A stretch of 64,000 nucleotides of DNA, from assembly GCF_050789285.1 (NCBI RefSeq), contig NZ_JBOUVX010000001.1, forward strand, positions 806,001-870,000, in the 5' to 3' direction. Both the position numbers and the translations under genes were made by a program. The notes below the pieces were generated by a model. The model was given only the letters and a program-made list of their open reading frames with translations. It did no database searches and was not told the origin of the DNA. This DNA is from CAVPWP01 sp050789285 (GTDB lineage Bacteria; Pseudomonadota; Alphaproteobacteria; Rhodobacterales; Rhodobacteraceae). Below, in pieces: positions 1-8,195 of this stretch (the stretch's first letter is position 1; each line of letters begins with the position of its first letter).

Positions 1-2157
1 GTCAAGCACCAGCTCCTGGCTCGGCGTGCCCCGCAGCGTCTCCGCTTTCGCGGTTTCGCGAAGCGCGTCGAGATGCTCGAACCATGCGTTCTGCCCGTCT
101 TCCCGTACAACATCGGCAAGAAGACCTCCCCGACCGAGCCAGGACGCAAACGACGTGTTCCGCATGTCGAGTGCGGCAACGCCGGCCCAGTCCCAGGTTG
201 CCGCCGCTTCTCCTTCTTCACCGGCTTCGTCGCTGTTCCGATCAGGCGGAGATCCTCGGTGCAAGGGCGCGATGCGGCTGATGAGCTGCTCGGCCACCGG
301 AACGAGCCTGCGACGGACTGCATCCCTCATGGCGGCGGCATCGGGTAGAGCGGGTTCCCCACCGAAGATCTCCAGCGGGTCGGCCGCGGCGGCCAGAGTT
401 GGCGAGGGAACCACAAGCGGCAAGACCCGGAGTCCGGACAATCTTTCCTTATCGCGGCGGAAATTCAGGCGCTGCGAGTGTGTGGCGGAATAGGTGCTCC
501 AGCGGGCAGCCATCCCCATCTTACGTTCGCTTTCGTAGGACAAGAGGGCGGCGATCGCATCCGGAACCATGGTCCACTGGGAGAACACCAGAAGCTTGCT
601 TGCCGCCACTCGACGACCAAAATACGGAAGGCTTGGAGGCATCCAGAGGCGACGCTGCATGTCATCGCGACTGGCGATGTCCATCAGAGCCCGCATCCGT
701 CCATTGTTCACTGGGATTGGCCGGTACGCTTCGACGGCATCCACATCGATCTGGGCGGAACCAGCCTGGCGAATTGCCGCAATCAGAGCCTCTGATGGGA
801 AATCCTTTCGTTCTTCCAATCTCTGCCCAAGCTTGTAGTCCCGGAGAAAGCTCAGAAGATAGGGGGCCGATTTCCAGTATTCGATTGTTTCGGGCGCATC
901 GGCCGCGGCGGCAATGCGGGCAATTGAACGCGCCTCCACAAGATCATCAGGTGCAACGGTCACTTCGATCTTGGCGTCCCGCATCATGGCGTCGCGCTCA
1001 GCGGTTTCAGAAACGCGCTCCGTCCGTGCAATGACCTTGCGCAAGGTGTGTTCGATACCGTCCTTTATTGTGCGCGCCTCTCGATAGTCCGATGGAAGTC
1101 CGAGCAGGGCGGACCGGAAGCGGCGCATTTCCTGCTCGAGTTCCTGACGCACAGTCTCCCCGCGCCCGGGTCCGAATAGGAAGCCGAGGACGTCGAGAAA
1201 TTCCTTGTAGTGGTCTCCGGCGTCCTCGCTGTCGTCACGCAGCGACAGCATTCGGTATGGAGTTGCCGAAAGCAGCAGCACCCGCGCCTGATTGCCCTCG
1301 GGGTCTGTCGCGTTGAAAAGTCTCGCGGCCAGTTCAGCGGCCTCGCCGCCGCCGTGAAGGACATCAGTGAAGCGCTGGAATTCATCAAGCACGATCAGGT
1401 CTGGTTCCAGCGCCTCTGCGCTTTGCCGAGCAAGGATGGTCCTGAACTCACCAACGATCCGCTCGCGCTTTCTGTTGAGCGCGGTATCGTTGCCGCGCAA
1501 ACCCTTGTAGGCCTGCGCGCACTCCTCGAGTTCATTGAGAAGTTCGGGCCGCGCCTCCGCGGCGCGGCGAAATCGGTCCACAATCTGCGGCTCGAGCTCT
1601 TGCGCGTTCACCCACACCCGTGCTGCGCGCCACCCTTCCTTGCCGGCATATCCGCGCAACATGCGAGCGACCGCCCGCCTGTCGTCAAGGAGATCCCAGA
1701 GCAGACGCAGGATCAACGCGCGCTCGACCTTCATGCCGCCGCCCTGTTTCAGGTCGAGAGATGTCCCGGGCGTGAGGCTGAAGAAATTGACGCCTGTCTC
1801 GCGGATCCCGCCCGCGCGTGCGAGCTCGACGGCGAGCATGGTGAGCCGTGTCGGAAGGACACGTGTCCGCGTGCCCCCGAAGACGTTGAGGCGGGCGACG
1901 TTCTGCTTTGCGATCGCGCCGTTGGAACAGATGTAGATGACGTCGATGCGTGGGATCTTGTCCTGGAGAGCTTCGATCGTTCGAGCGATAACGCCACGGG
2001 CCACCATGGTCTTGCCGAGGCCGACCTCGTCAGCCACCAGGAAATGGCGCACCCGATCAGGATCACTCAGGAGCCGTCGGGACACATAGTCGACGGTCGC
2101 GAGTTGGAACGCCTTCAATGATCGCAATGCTGGCCCGGCTTCGAAGCGTTCAGACAC
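1..2157 (-). CDS. SF2/SNF2-like helicase, last gene of the DUF6361/PLD cassette (partial, C-terminus outside window)
   Basis: The reading frame is open for 719 codons from a GTG at 2157 down to base 1 without a stop, so the C-terminus is missing. Superfamily 2 helicase motifs appear in order: Walker A ADEVGLGKT (residues 42-50), the Walker B equivalent LDEFQRF (257-263), motif III LLLSATPYRM (294-303) and the second RecA-lobe motif KLLVFSQW (521-528). The last resembles SNF2-type remodeller helicases. The GTG overlaps the stop of the upstream PLD-nuclease gene by 8 bp, so translation is probably coupled. In this family ATP hydrolysis drives translocation on duplex DNA. Next to a PLD nuclease it probably loads or moves the nuclease, as proposed for DISARM- and Mokosh-type helicase/PLD pairs. 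Identity with any named system cannot be shown from sequence alone. Confidence 0.85.
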   Translation of the reverse strand, partial: MSERFEAGPALRSLKAFQLATVDYVSRRLLSDPDRVRHFLVADEVGLGKTMVARGVIARTIEALQDKIPRIDVIYICSNGAIAKQNVARLNVFGGTRTRVLPTRLTMLAVELARAGGIRETGVNFFSLTPGTSLDLKQGGGMKVERALILRLLWDLLDDRRAVARMLRGYAGKEGWRAARVWVNAQELEPQIVDRFRRAAEARPELLNELEECAQAYKGLRGNDTALNRKRERIVGEFRTILARQSAEALEPDLIVLDEFQRFTDVLHGGGEAAELAARLFNATDPEGNQARVLLLSATPYRMLSLRDDSEDAGDHYKEFLDVLGFLFGPGRGETVRQELEQEMRRFRSALLGLPSDYREARTIKDGIEHTLRKVIARTERVSETAERDAMMRDAKIEVTVAPDDLVEARSIARIAAAADAPETIEYWKSAPYLLSFLRDYKLGQRLEERKDFPSEALIAAIRQAGSAQIDVDAVEAYRPIPVNNGRMRALMDIASRDDMQRRLWMPPSLPYFGRRVAASKLLVFSQWTMVPDAIAALLSYESERKMGMAARWSTYSATHSQRLNFRRDKERLSGLRVLPLVVPSPTLAAAADPLEIFGGEPALPDAAAMRDAVRRRLVPVAEQLISRIAPLHRGSPPDRNSDEAGEEGEAAATWDWAGVAALDMRNTSFASWLGRGGLLADVVREDGQNAWFEHLDALRETAKAETLRGTPSQELVLD

Positions 2158-3997
2158 GCGTGCTGTCTCCCACCTTGATTACCGCTTCAAAAGTCTCCCA
2201 CAGATCGAGGAATTCGGCCGGGATCACATCGCGCGTGTCAGCCCCTCCGTCACGCAAGCGATTTATCAGGCGCTCGATATCCCGCAGCTGCCGTCCATTT
2301 CCGCACAGCGCGCGCACCATATCCTCGAGGAGGTGGCCGTCCTGTCCCACGGCGAATGCTCCAGCGGCAGTGCGGCCGGTGCCGGCAGAGAAAAGCATCT
2401 TCGTCCGGTCTGACATGTCGCCGAGAAGAAGGCGAAGGTACCTCAGAAAGGCTTCGCGGTTCTCGATAATGGATCGCAATATCTCGCTTGTGCGCGCGTC
2501 AGGCAGACCCTTGAGGTCGGCCCCGAGCGTGAAAGCTTGTTCAACTCCCGTCGCAGCATCTCGAAGCCTGATGCCAAGCCACCTGGTGACATCGCGGAGG
2601 GCAAGTTGTCCAAGAGCAAGCGCTCGCTCATCGAGGTGCTGGGCATCAATTCCATTCTGTGAACCTGCCACCAGCGGCCAGAGGCGCATCTCAACATTCA
2701 CTGGAATGACGGTCGGGTGTCTGGCCGTCAGGTGCAAAGCGATCCGCCGCTCGCCGATTTCCTCGCAGGTCAGGACCAGACCGGATTTGGCGAGCTGCAG
2801 CCGAACCTGATCCAGCCGTTCTGTCGCCGCCTGCTCGATCGTGGTGTCCGGCGGCGCAAAGGGTACGAATTCACGCAAGTATCGGCCAAGGCGCTCGGAC
2901 GAGAAATGGTCGCTGACTGTCCCGAGATCGCGGGTATGGCCGCGGAGCGTGGCGAAGATCTCCACATTCTTTCCGCTCATGAGGGCAGGGACCGTCGCAT
3001 TGCCGGAGCCCATTGTGATCTCGGTATTTGAAGATACTTCGGTGAGATACGCCTTTGCATGGAGACCTCGCGCCGGAACGGCAGCGATGTCCGGCTCCGA
3101 AGTCTCTTCGCCATCCTCGGTCTCAGCCATCTCGTCGAGGACTCGGATCTGCCCAAAGAGCGAGAGCGTTTCTTCGTCCAGAAGGGCCAGTTCCTCGCCG
3201 CGTGAGAGAAGGTAGGCCGCGTTCGGTTCAACATGTCTCGCAAGGGCCACAAGCGCATCGTCGGAAACGAAGGGCGAGATCACTCCGAGGGTCTTGCCGA
3301 TCCGAGGTGTCCAGGCAGGACCCCCGAGTCCGTTCACCGCGAAGGAGATTTCGCGAACCGCTTCCGGATACTCCCACCGAGCGGACGCCACGTCGCGGGC
3401 AAGGCCTTCTGCTATCTCGACAGTTCGGGCCGGGGCCGCCCGGCCGGCGGCAAGCCCGGGAAGGGCCTGCAAGAGCTCGACAAGCGGCTCGTTTGCTTTC
3501 ACGGGCTCCTGACCTGAGCTACCGTCAAGGCAGAGCGACAAGTCCCATGAAGTATCGGCTGTGAGGTTACGCGACAGGATGGCAAGGCGTAGCTTGGGCG
3601 GGCTCGTCTCGGCTATGGGCGTAAAGCGCAGCACCCAGAGCTTAGGGTGGAAGACGCCGCCGAGGGGGGCGGAGACCTCGGTTACGGTGTCTTCAAGAAG
3701 CGCCGTTAACGGGCTAAACCCCTTCGGAACAGCTTTGATCCGACCGGCCTCGCAGAAGACTGCGATTCGAGATGCCAGACGCTCCAGACCCTCGAGCAGG
3801 GCGAGGGGCGTGTCGAGCGTTTGTTGCCGACTCTCGGCAGCATGGAAGGCAAGAGTTGCCGGTATCACCAGCGCCGTCTCGAAATCGAGGGAATAGGTCG
3901 TCGCGAGCGCCACATCGAGTTCGTAGCCCACCGGGGCTCTCAAGATCTCGGCGTAGAGCGCCCGGTTCTCCGGGTCGAACGTACCGCTACCCTGCAT
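2150..3997 (-). CDS. Phospholipase D-like (HKD) nuclease
   Basis: A 615-residue protein with two separated PLD half-sites: HPK at residues 117-119, followed by LSRNLT at about 141-146, and HAK at 313-315, followed by GSGNAT at 330-335. This spaced pair of HxK(x)n-N motifs is what PLD-superfamily nucleases use to build one active site from two lobes. The rest, rich in charged helices, may bind DNA or partners. It starts 11 bp inside the end of the DUF6361 gene and ends 8 bp inside the start of the helicase gene, so the three genes form a tight operon. The HKD motifs lack the canonical downstream Asp (HxKxxxxD), so this is a divergent member. Expected activity is metal-independent phosphodiester cleavage, probably of invading DNA. 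That function is inferred from neighbours. Confidence 0.85.
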   Translation of the reverse strand: MQGSGTFDPENRALYAEILRAPVGYELDVALATTYSLDFETALVIPATLAFHAAESRQQTLDTPLALLEGLERLASRIAVFCEAGRIKAVPKGFSPLTALLEDTVTEVSAPLGGVFHPKLWVLRFTPIAETSPPKLRLAILSRNLTADTSWDLSLCLDGSSGQEPVKANEPLVELLQALPGLAAGRAAPARTVEIAEGLARDVASARWEYPEAVREISFAVNGLGGPAWTPRIGKTLGVISPFVSDDALVALARHVEPNAAYLLSRGEELALLDEETLSLFGQIRVLDEMAETEDGEETSEPDIAAVPARGLHAKAYLTEVSSNTEITMGSGNATVPALMSGKNVEIFATLRGHTRDLGTVSDHFSSERLGRYLREFVPFAPPDTTIEQAATERLDQVRLQLAKSGLVLTCEEIGERRIALHLTARHPTVIPVNVEMRLWPLVAGSQNGIDAQHLDERALALGQLALRDVTRWLGIRLRDAATGVEQAFTLGADLKGLPDARTSEILRSIIENREAFLRYLRLLLGDMSDRTKMLFSAGTGRTAAGAFAVGQDGHLLEDMVRALCGNGRQLRDIERLINRLRDGGADTRDVIPAEFLDLWETFEAVIKVGDSTRV

Positions 3998-5156
3998 TTA
4001 CCAAGTCCGTCAGGTGGCTGGACGCAACTGGCCATCGAAAACTGAGCGGTGCCGTTCCCGATGCGCCGCCCCATCTGGCAAGAGCGCCGTCATTGCTGAA
4101 CCGCGACTTCAGCCTCTTCAGCCTCTCTTCTCTGTCTTGCACGAGGGCCCTTGCGTCAGGATCATTGGCGATGGCGCCGCCGGTCCGAACCACGGTCGCT
4201 CGCCAATCAGCGACGAAGCGCCGGGTGGCGGGCTTCACAACGTGGATTGTCTGAAGGGTCTGTTCCCACAGATCGTCGAGATTCCAGTCGAGCAGCGCGG
4301 CGTGACGGAGCGATCCTCTCCAATCCGATAACCGTGCGGAATAGGTTTCCGCACGTTCATTCCACGCCGAACCAATTGCGCCATGCAGCACTGCGGCTCT
4401 TTCCGAAAGCATCAGATTGTAGAGCAGGGAGGCGCCGTGCATGAGGCTCGCAAACAACTCGGCATGGTTCACCAGTTTTTGGATCCCGGCGGGCCAGTCA
4501 CCCCGCCACGGGTGCTCCCAGACCATCGCGCAGACCGGGGCAGTTTCCTGTCGGGCGAGAAGCGCGAAGAGGCTCTGCGGTGCTTCCCGCGCCAGTCTGT
4601 CTCGGATGAACCCGGCCTCATCGACGGTCAAAGAAAAACCAACTCCAGCGTCTTCCTCGAGGAAGCCGACAGGTGGTGGCGGAAGGCCAGGGGCCCACAG
4701 GAGATCCGCCTGATCGGGCGCGGCCTCAAGGGCGGCGCTTCTGCTGCCTTGAAAGCGTCGGATCCCAAGTGTCAGTAGTCCGGCCCAGTAGACGTCGCTG
4801 GGCAGACGCTTCAGTCGCTCCCGGGCCTGCGACCCGATTATTCCCCGTTGATCACCCGATGGCGATCTTTCAAGGGCAGAGATAAGCCTGATTTCGAGGG
4901 CGCGTGCATATTGCTGCTTCGCCTCGACCGGCCCAGGACGTGTTCCCGCCATCCGGTATATCCATGGCACGAACAGCATGTACCTCAGACGGGTCTGGAT
5001 TGTGCTGGTCCCGGGAAACAGGAGGTCGGAAATCGCATCCCGGATCGAGCCCAGCCCAAGCTCATCGCGACTGTCCTCACTGTCAAAGAGGTCCATGATG
5101 CGACGGGTTCTGTCGCGATCCGCCTGGTCGAAGTCAATCCATGCCAGAAACGACAT
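3987..5156 (-). CDS. DUF6361 family protein, first gene of the PLD/helicase operon
   Basis: A 389-residue soluble protein. The N-terminal stretch (FLAWIDFDQADRDRTRRIMD, residues 3-22), followed by DELGLGSIRDAISDLLFPGT and a YMLFVPWIYR motif, matches what I remember of DUF6361, an uncharacterised bacterial family of about 400 residues. No catalytic motif is recognisable. Conserved aromatic and Asp/Arg residues lie in the first 70 residues, and the rest is mainly helical with WEHPWRGDW near residue 213. ATG at 5156 is the only convincing start. The gene lies 270 bp downstream of the WYL regulator, with an operator-like repeat (5324-5338) in the gap, and overlaps the PLD gene by 11 bp. Its place as first gene suggests a core sensor, specificity or assembly subunit, but this is inference. 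Confidence 0.8.
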   Translation of the reverse strand: MSFLAWIDFDQADRDRTRRIMDLFDSEDSRDELGLGSIRDAISDLLFPGTSTIQTRLRYMLFVPWIYRMAGTRPGPVEAKQQYARALEIRLISALERSPSGDQRGIIGSQARERLKRLPSDVYWAGLLTLGIRRFQGSRSAALEAAPDQADLLWAPGLPPPPVGFLEEDAGVGFSLTVDEAGFIRDRLAREAPQSLFALLARQETAPVCAMVWEHPWRGDWPAGIQKLVNHAELFASLMHGASLLYNLMLSERAAVLHGAIGSAWNERAETYSARLSDWRGSLRHAALLDWNLDDLWEQTLQTIHVVKPATRRFVADWRATVVRTGGAIANDPDARALVQDREERLKRLKSRFSNDGALARWGGASGTAPLSFRWPVASSHLTDLVNAG

Positions 5157-5323
5157 TATTCAGAATTCCCCCTGCTCGCGCTCACTTGGTCTGCAGTCCA
5201 TGAATCTGCAGACCGATGCCGTGTGATGGCGGTTCTCGGCTCGCGGATTGGTGATGCGTCGAAGTGCATCTTGGAGCGGCCTGAAACTGAGATTCCACAT
5301 CTTTTTTGTATACCATTGGTGGG

Positions 5324-5338
5324 TGACAATAATTGTCA
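5324..5338. promoter_or_regulatory. Operator-like palindrome upstream of the DUF6361 operon
   Basis: TGACAATAATTGTCA is a perfect 15-base inverted repeat (7-bp arms, single central base), 168 bp upstream of the DUF6361 start. The same outer half-sites with the same spacing (TGACA-N5-TGTCA) recur directly upstream of the WYL regulator gene. A dimeric HTH/WYL repressor would be expected to bind such a site. Confidence 0.65.
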
Positions 5339-5425
5339 TCCGCAAACCTCGGACGCGCGAGTGTCCAAGTTCGATGTCGGATAGGGCGAAAACGCGGCAA
5401 GAATATGCAGATTTGAGAAGGAGAT

Positions 5426-6424
5426 TCACGGTAAGGATGGAAAGTCGCTCCGCCGATGCTGGCTCACGATTTCGCGGAGGCTCTCGGGCGCGAGGACTTC
5501 GACCTTGTCGCCCCAAGTGTAGAGATGCCACGCCATTTCAAGAAGTCCTGAGGCGGAGAAGCGGACCGTGATCGATCCATCGGGCTCTTCGGTGATCTCC
5601 TGGTCAGGATGAAAGATAAACTTCCTTGCAGTTTCCGCCGCTTCCGGTGCGAAACGCCAGACAACCGGACCATATTCACTCTCGGAGTGGTAAGAACCAA
5701 AGGCACGTGCGGCATGCGCCGTCAGGTCGAAATCCGCATCGCGCCGAAAGCTTCGGGACGTGATCTCGGCGTCTTCGATCCGGTCGAGCCTGAAGCGCCG
5801 CATGATGCCATCTCCGTCTGAGGGTCGCGCAATGAGGTACCGACGTGTCCCAAGCAAAAGACCGTGCGGCTCGAGTAGGCGCATCGTTGGGCGTGTGTCG
5901 TGGGCTCCCCGATAGGATACCTTAAGCTCCCATGGCGCCCTCAAAGCCTCTGTTAACGTTCCGAGAAGCTTCATGTCCATGACCACGCGAGGCCCAGGAC
6001 GAGACGCGAACCCCTGCGCCTCAAGAAGCGCCTCAGCGTCTGCCTCTGTCCGCCGAGCCTGGGAGGGCGGCATCGCGGCCAGCAGACGATCCCTGACTCC
6101 GCGCAATCGGCGCGCCTCATCCGGCGCACCGTCACGTTCAGCGCGCCGTGCTGCCATATCCAGCGATGCCAGCTCGCCGTCACGAAGACCTTGTGCCTGA
6201 AGCCAACGAAGGTCGGTCCTCGGAAGTCGCCAGTGCCGCCGCCGCTCCGGATCGTCTTGGACATCGACATTTGGGAAGACTGTTTCGAAAGCGCGCGTCA
6301 TCCTCTGCGCCGTTCGGTGGTCACAACCGAATTCCTCAGCCACGTCGCGCAGAGAGACGCCCTCGAACCTCGATGCGGCCATATCGGCGAGGCGGAGGAG
6401 ATCAGTCGCCTTCGAATAGGACAT
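5426..6424 (-). CDS. HTH/WYL-domain transcriptional regulator of the adjacent cassette
   Basis: A 332-residue protein with an N-terminal winged helix (HTH about residues 24-45, SLRDVAEEFGCDHRTAQRMT), a helical linker, a WYL-type domain around 160-225 (YRG, then LEPHGLLLGTRRYLIARP and FRLDRIEDAEI) and a C-terminal WCX-like region (about 255-325). The signature Trp-Tyr-Leu reads RYL at 195-197, a common divergence. Regulators of this build (BrxR of BREX, CapW of CBASS) sit upstream of defence operons, repress them and respond to a nucleic-acid-type ligand. This gene lies immediately upstream of the DUF6361/PLD/helicase operon on the same strand. It has a purine-rich ribosome-binding site (AAAAAGGGGG) before the ATG and an operator-like repeat 19 bp upstream, which suggests autoregulation. 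Confidence 0.88.
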   Translation of the reverse strand: MSYSKATDLLRLADMAASRFEGVSLRDVAEEFGCDHRTAQRMTRAFETVFPNVDVQDDPERRRHWRLPRTDLRWLQAQGLRDGELASLDMAARRAERDGAPDEARRLRGVRDRLLAAMPPSQARRTEADAEALLEAQGFASRPGPRVVMDMKLLGTLTEALRAPWELKVSYRGAHDTRPTMRLLEPHGLLLGTRRYLIARPSDGDGIMRRFRLDRIEDAEITSRSFRRDADFDLTAHAARAFGSYHSESEYGPVVWRFAPEAAETARKFIFHPDQEITEEPDGSITVRFSASGLLEMAWHLYTWGDKVEVLAPESLREIVSQHRRSDFPSLP

Positions 6425-6442
6425 CCAAACCCCCTTTTTAGG

Positions 6443-6457
6443 TGACAGCTTTTGTCA
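6443..6457. promoter_or_regulatory. Operator-like inverted repeat upstream of the WYL regulator gene
   Basis: TGACAGCTTTTGTCA has 5-bp arms TGACA/TGTCA around 5 bp and ends 19 bp upstream of the WYL start codon, where it would overlap the promoter. Arm sequence and spacing match the palindrome at 5324-5338. A wider GGTGAC...GTCACC symmetry (6441-6466) may add a second half-site. Confidence 0.65.
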
Positions 6458-6707
6458 GGGTCACCTTCGCGTTGCCGCTTGTCAACAGGATTTGCCGAGG
6501 AAGGCATTCGGTCTTGGACTCGCAATGGGAACTGAAACACTACCCGGCGAAATTGAGATGTTGCTTAGGCATACATTGTCGCTTCACAGCATTGCCGTTG
6601 CGGAATGGCACACGCGAGGGAAACTGCCAACCACGACTCAGATCACCATATTTCGGCGTTCCACGGCACTTTGCCGTGGGCGCCGAACATCTCTCGGAGG
6701 CTTGTCC

Positions 6708-7124
6708 CTATGGCGCCATATACGGGCGGAGGGCCAGCGCGGCGGCCGACAAATCGGCAACGGTCTCTGCGGCTTCGAGCGCACGCTCGAGGCCATTGAG
6801 GATCGTCGAGAGTTCCTCGTCGCGAAGTCCCCAGCTGCGCATGTCGCAGCACAGCCTCTGCGTAGCCTCTCGAAAAGCGTCTCCGAACGTGTTTCTCGCG
6901 GCGATGTGGTCGCAGACGACATCGACCAGGAGCTGTGCGTCGTCGGGGACGGCTCCCTGAAGAGACAGGAGGTGTCGGCGCGCATGCCGCGCGGCGGCGA
7001 GACCCTCCCGCGCGATCTGCAGGACCCGGTCCCGCTCGTCTCGTGGCCCGTGTTCGAGATGAAGGAGGATGTTGTAGGCGTTGCCCGTCGGGATCGACCC
7101 TGGCATTGGAAGGCGTTTCTGCAT
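6708..7124 (-). CDS. Uncharacterised helical protein upstream of the WYL regulator
   Basis: The frame is open up to a TTG at 7331 (207 residues). Only the part from the ATG at 7124 (138 residues, beginning MQKRLPMPGSIPTGNAYN) looks protein-like, with amphipathic Leu/Ala helices. The upstream extension is low-complexity and probably not translated. I recognise no domain. The gene is on the same strand as the WYL regulator, with about 280 bp between them that contain the operator repeat, so it is probably a separate unit. It could belong to the cassette or be a leftover of the neighbouring recombinase element. The opposite strand also has open frames here, which limits certainty. Confidence 0.45.
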   Translation of the reverse strand: MQKRLPMPGSIPTGNAYNILLHLEHGPRDERDRVLQIAREGLAAARHARRHLLSLQGAVPDDAQLLVDVVCDHIAARNTFGDAFREATQRLCCDMRSWGLRDEELSTILNGLERALEAAETVADLSAAALALRPYMAP

Positions 7125-7508
7125 TTTCGGTCTCGGCGATCGGGCGGGAGCAAGGGCTCCCTTCCATAGACCCGTCGCATCAAGCTGCGTGCCCTCCTTC
7201 GTCACGCGGGTATTCTTTCTCAAATCCTCGGCACCACTTCCGGATTGGTCTGCGGTCTCATCCAGCGACCGCACGCCAATCCGGAAAGGGGCCGGTGTAC
7301 TCAACAGAAGATTGCAGTCCGCTCGTTTCAAGAAACTGGCGGCAGTCCCGCCACACCGCGCAGTCGAACGTCGCAGGAAAGCGCGATCGGTAGCGTGAGA
7401 ATGTGACGGCTGATCTGCCGAATTCTCGGGTGCTGAAGATTTTCTATCCGTACCGATTTCCGTCCTGCCGGCAACGGAACCAGTTCCTCGTCATCAGGAG
7501 ACTGACCG

Positions 7509-8060
7509 ATGACGAATCCCGAGATCCGCGATCCAGGACATGCAACACCGGAGGAGCTGCGCACTTACTGGCGCGCAAAGTCCGTCCGCGTTGCGGAGGA
7601 ACGTGCGCGCCAGCTCGGCATCCGCAAGACCGGCCATGGTTACCCGTGGCTGTCGATCTGGCGCGCAGAAGGGCTCGCGCCTCCGCCTGAGCGGCAATGG
7701 GCCGAGCTCAAGCTGCCCCACAAGACCATGAAAGACATTGCGGAAGTCCTTGGACGGTCGGACCGCACGGCCCGGCGTCGGCGCCACCACAAGCCGGATG
7801 CCGAGTTTCCGGACCCCATCGAGTTTGGTCCGAAGACGCGTCTCTGGCGGGCCGCGCAGATGGATGCATGGGAAAAGGGGCGCCCCGTGCCGGTCTACAA
7901 CACGTACGTAAGGAGCAACCACCGCAGGCTCGAGGAGATCGCGGAGCGCGAGGAAGCCGCTGCGCGAGTGCCCGACCAGATTCCAGCGCCTGCAATCTTC
8001 AATCCTTTCGCCAAAACCGCCCAGTTAACGGCCGGAAATCACGGGTTTCGGACACAATGA
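7509..8060 (+). CDS. AlpA/excisionase-like DNA-binding protein of the recombinase module
   Basis: A 183-residue basic protein with an AGGAGA ribosome-binding site 7 bp before the ATG. Residues about 75-115 contain a helix-turn-helix (KDIAEVLGRSDRTARRR), followed by FPDPIEFGPKTRLWRAAQMD. That order, an HTH then an F-P-x-P-I-x-x-G and an R-x-W turn, is typical of AlpA/Xis-type winged-helix proteins that bend DNA at attachment sites. It is followed at 136 bp by two large tyrosine recombinases on the same strand, so its likely role is recombination directionality or regulation. It is longer than most Xis proteins (60-100 residues), with extra N-terminal residues that resemble a second DNA-binding region. 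Confidence 0.7.
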   Translation: MTNPEIRDPGHATPEELRTYWRAKSVRVAEERARQLGIRKTGHGYPWLSIWRAEGLAPPPERQWAELKLPHKTMKDIAEVLGRSDRTARRRRHHKPDAEFPDPIEFGPKTRLWRAAQMDAWEKGRPVPVYNTYVRSNHRRLEEIAEREEAAARVPDQIPAPAIFNPFAKTAQLTAGNHGFRTQ

Positions 8061-8073
8061 CGAACATCGGCCA

Positions 8074-8130
8074 AAATGACAAACGGGTCCCAAATATCAC
8101 CTTCCAACACTTGAAAGGCGTCTGTCATTT
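8074..8130. repeat. Inverted repeat between the AlpA-like gene and the recombinases
   Basis: AAATGACA (8074-8081) and TGTCATTT (8123-8130) form an 8-bp inverted repeat. The surrounding AT-richer 130 bp also repeat CGGCCAA (8068-8074 and 8153-8159) and carry AAACGG / CCGTTT just inside and outside the arms. This is the only AT-rich segment of the module and lies directly before the recombinase genes, so it could be a binding or crossover site for them or an operator for the AlpA-like protein. Confidence 0.45.
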
Positions 8131-8195
8131 TTCCGTTTTGGTTCACGATTTTCGGCCAATCTTCTCAATCAACGGACAAATCGGAGGAATGACAC

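Noticed and set aside
1..6424. Identification of the left cassette as DISARM or BREX
   Set aside because: There is no DUF1998 gene, methyltransferase, PglZ or BrxC; only the helicase/PLD combination and the WYL regulator are shared, so the name is not justified.
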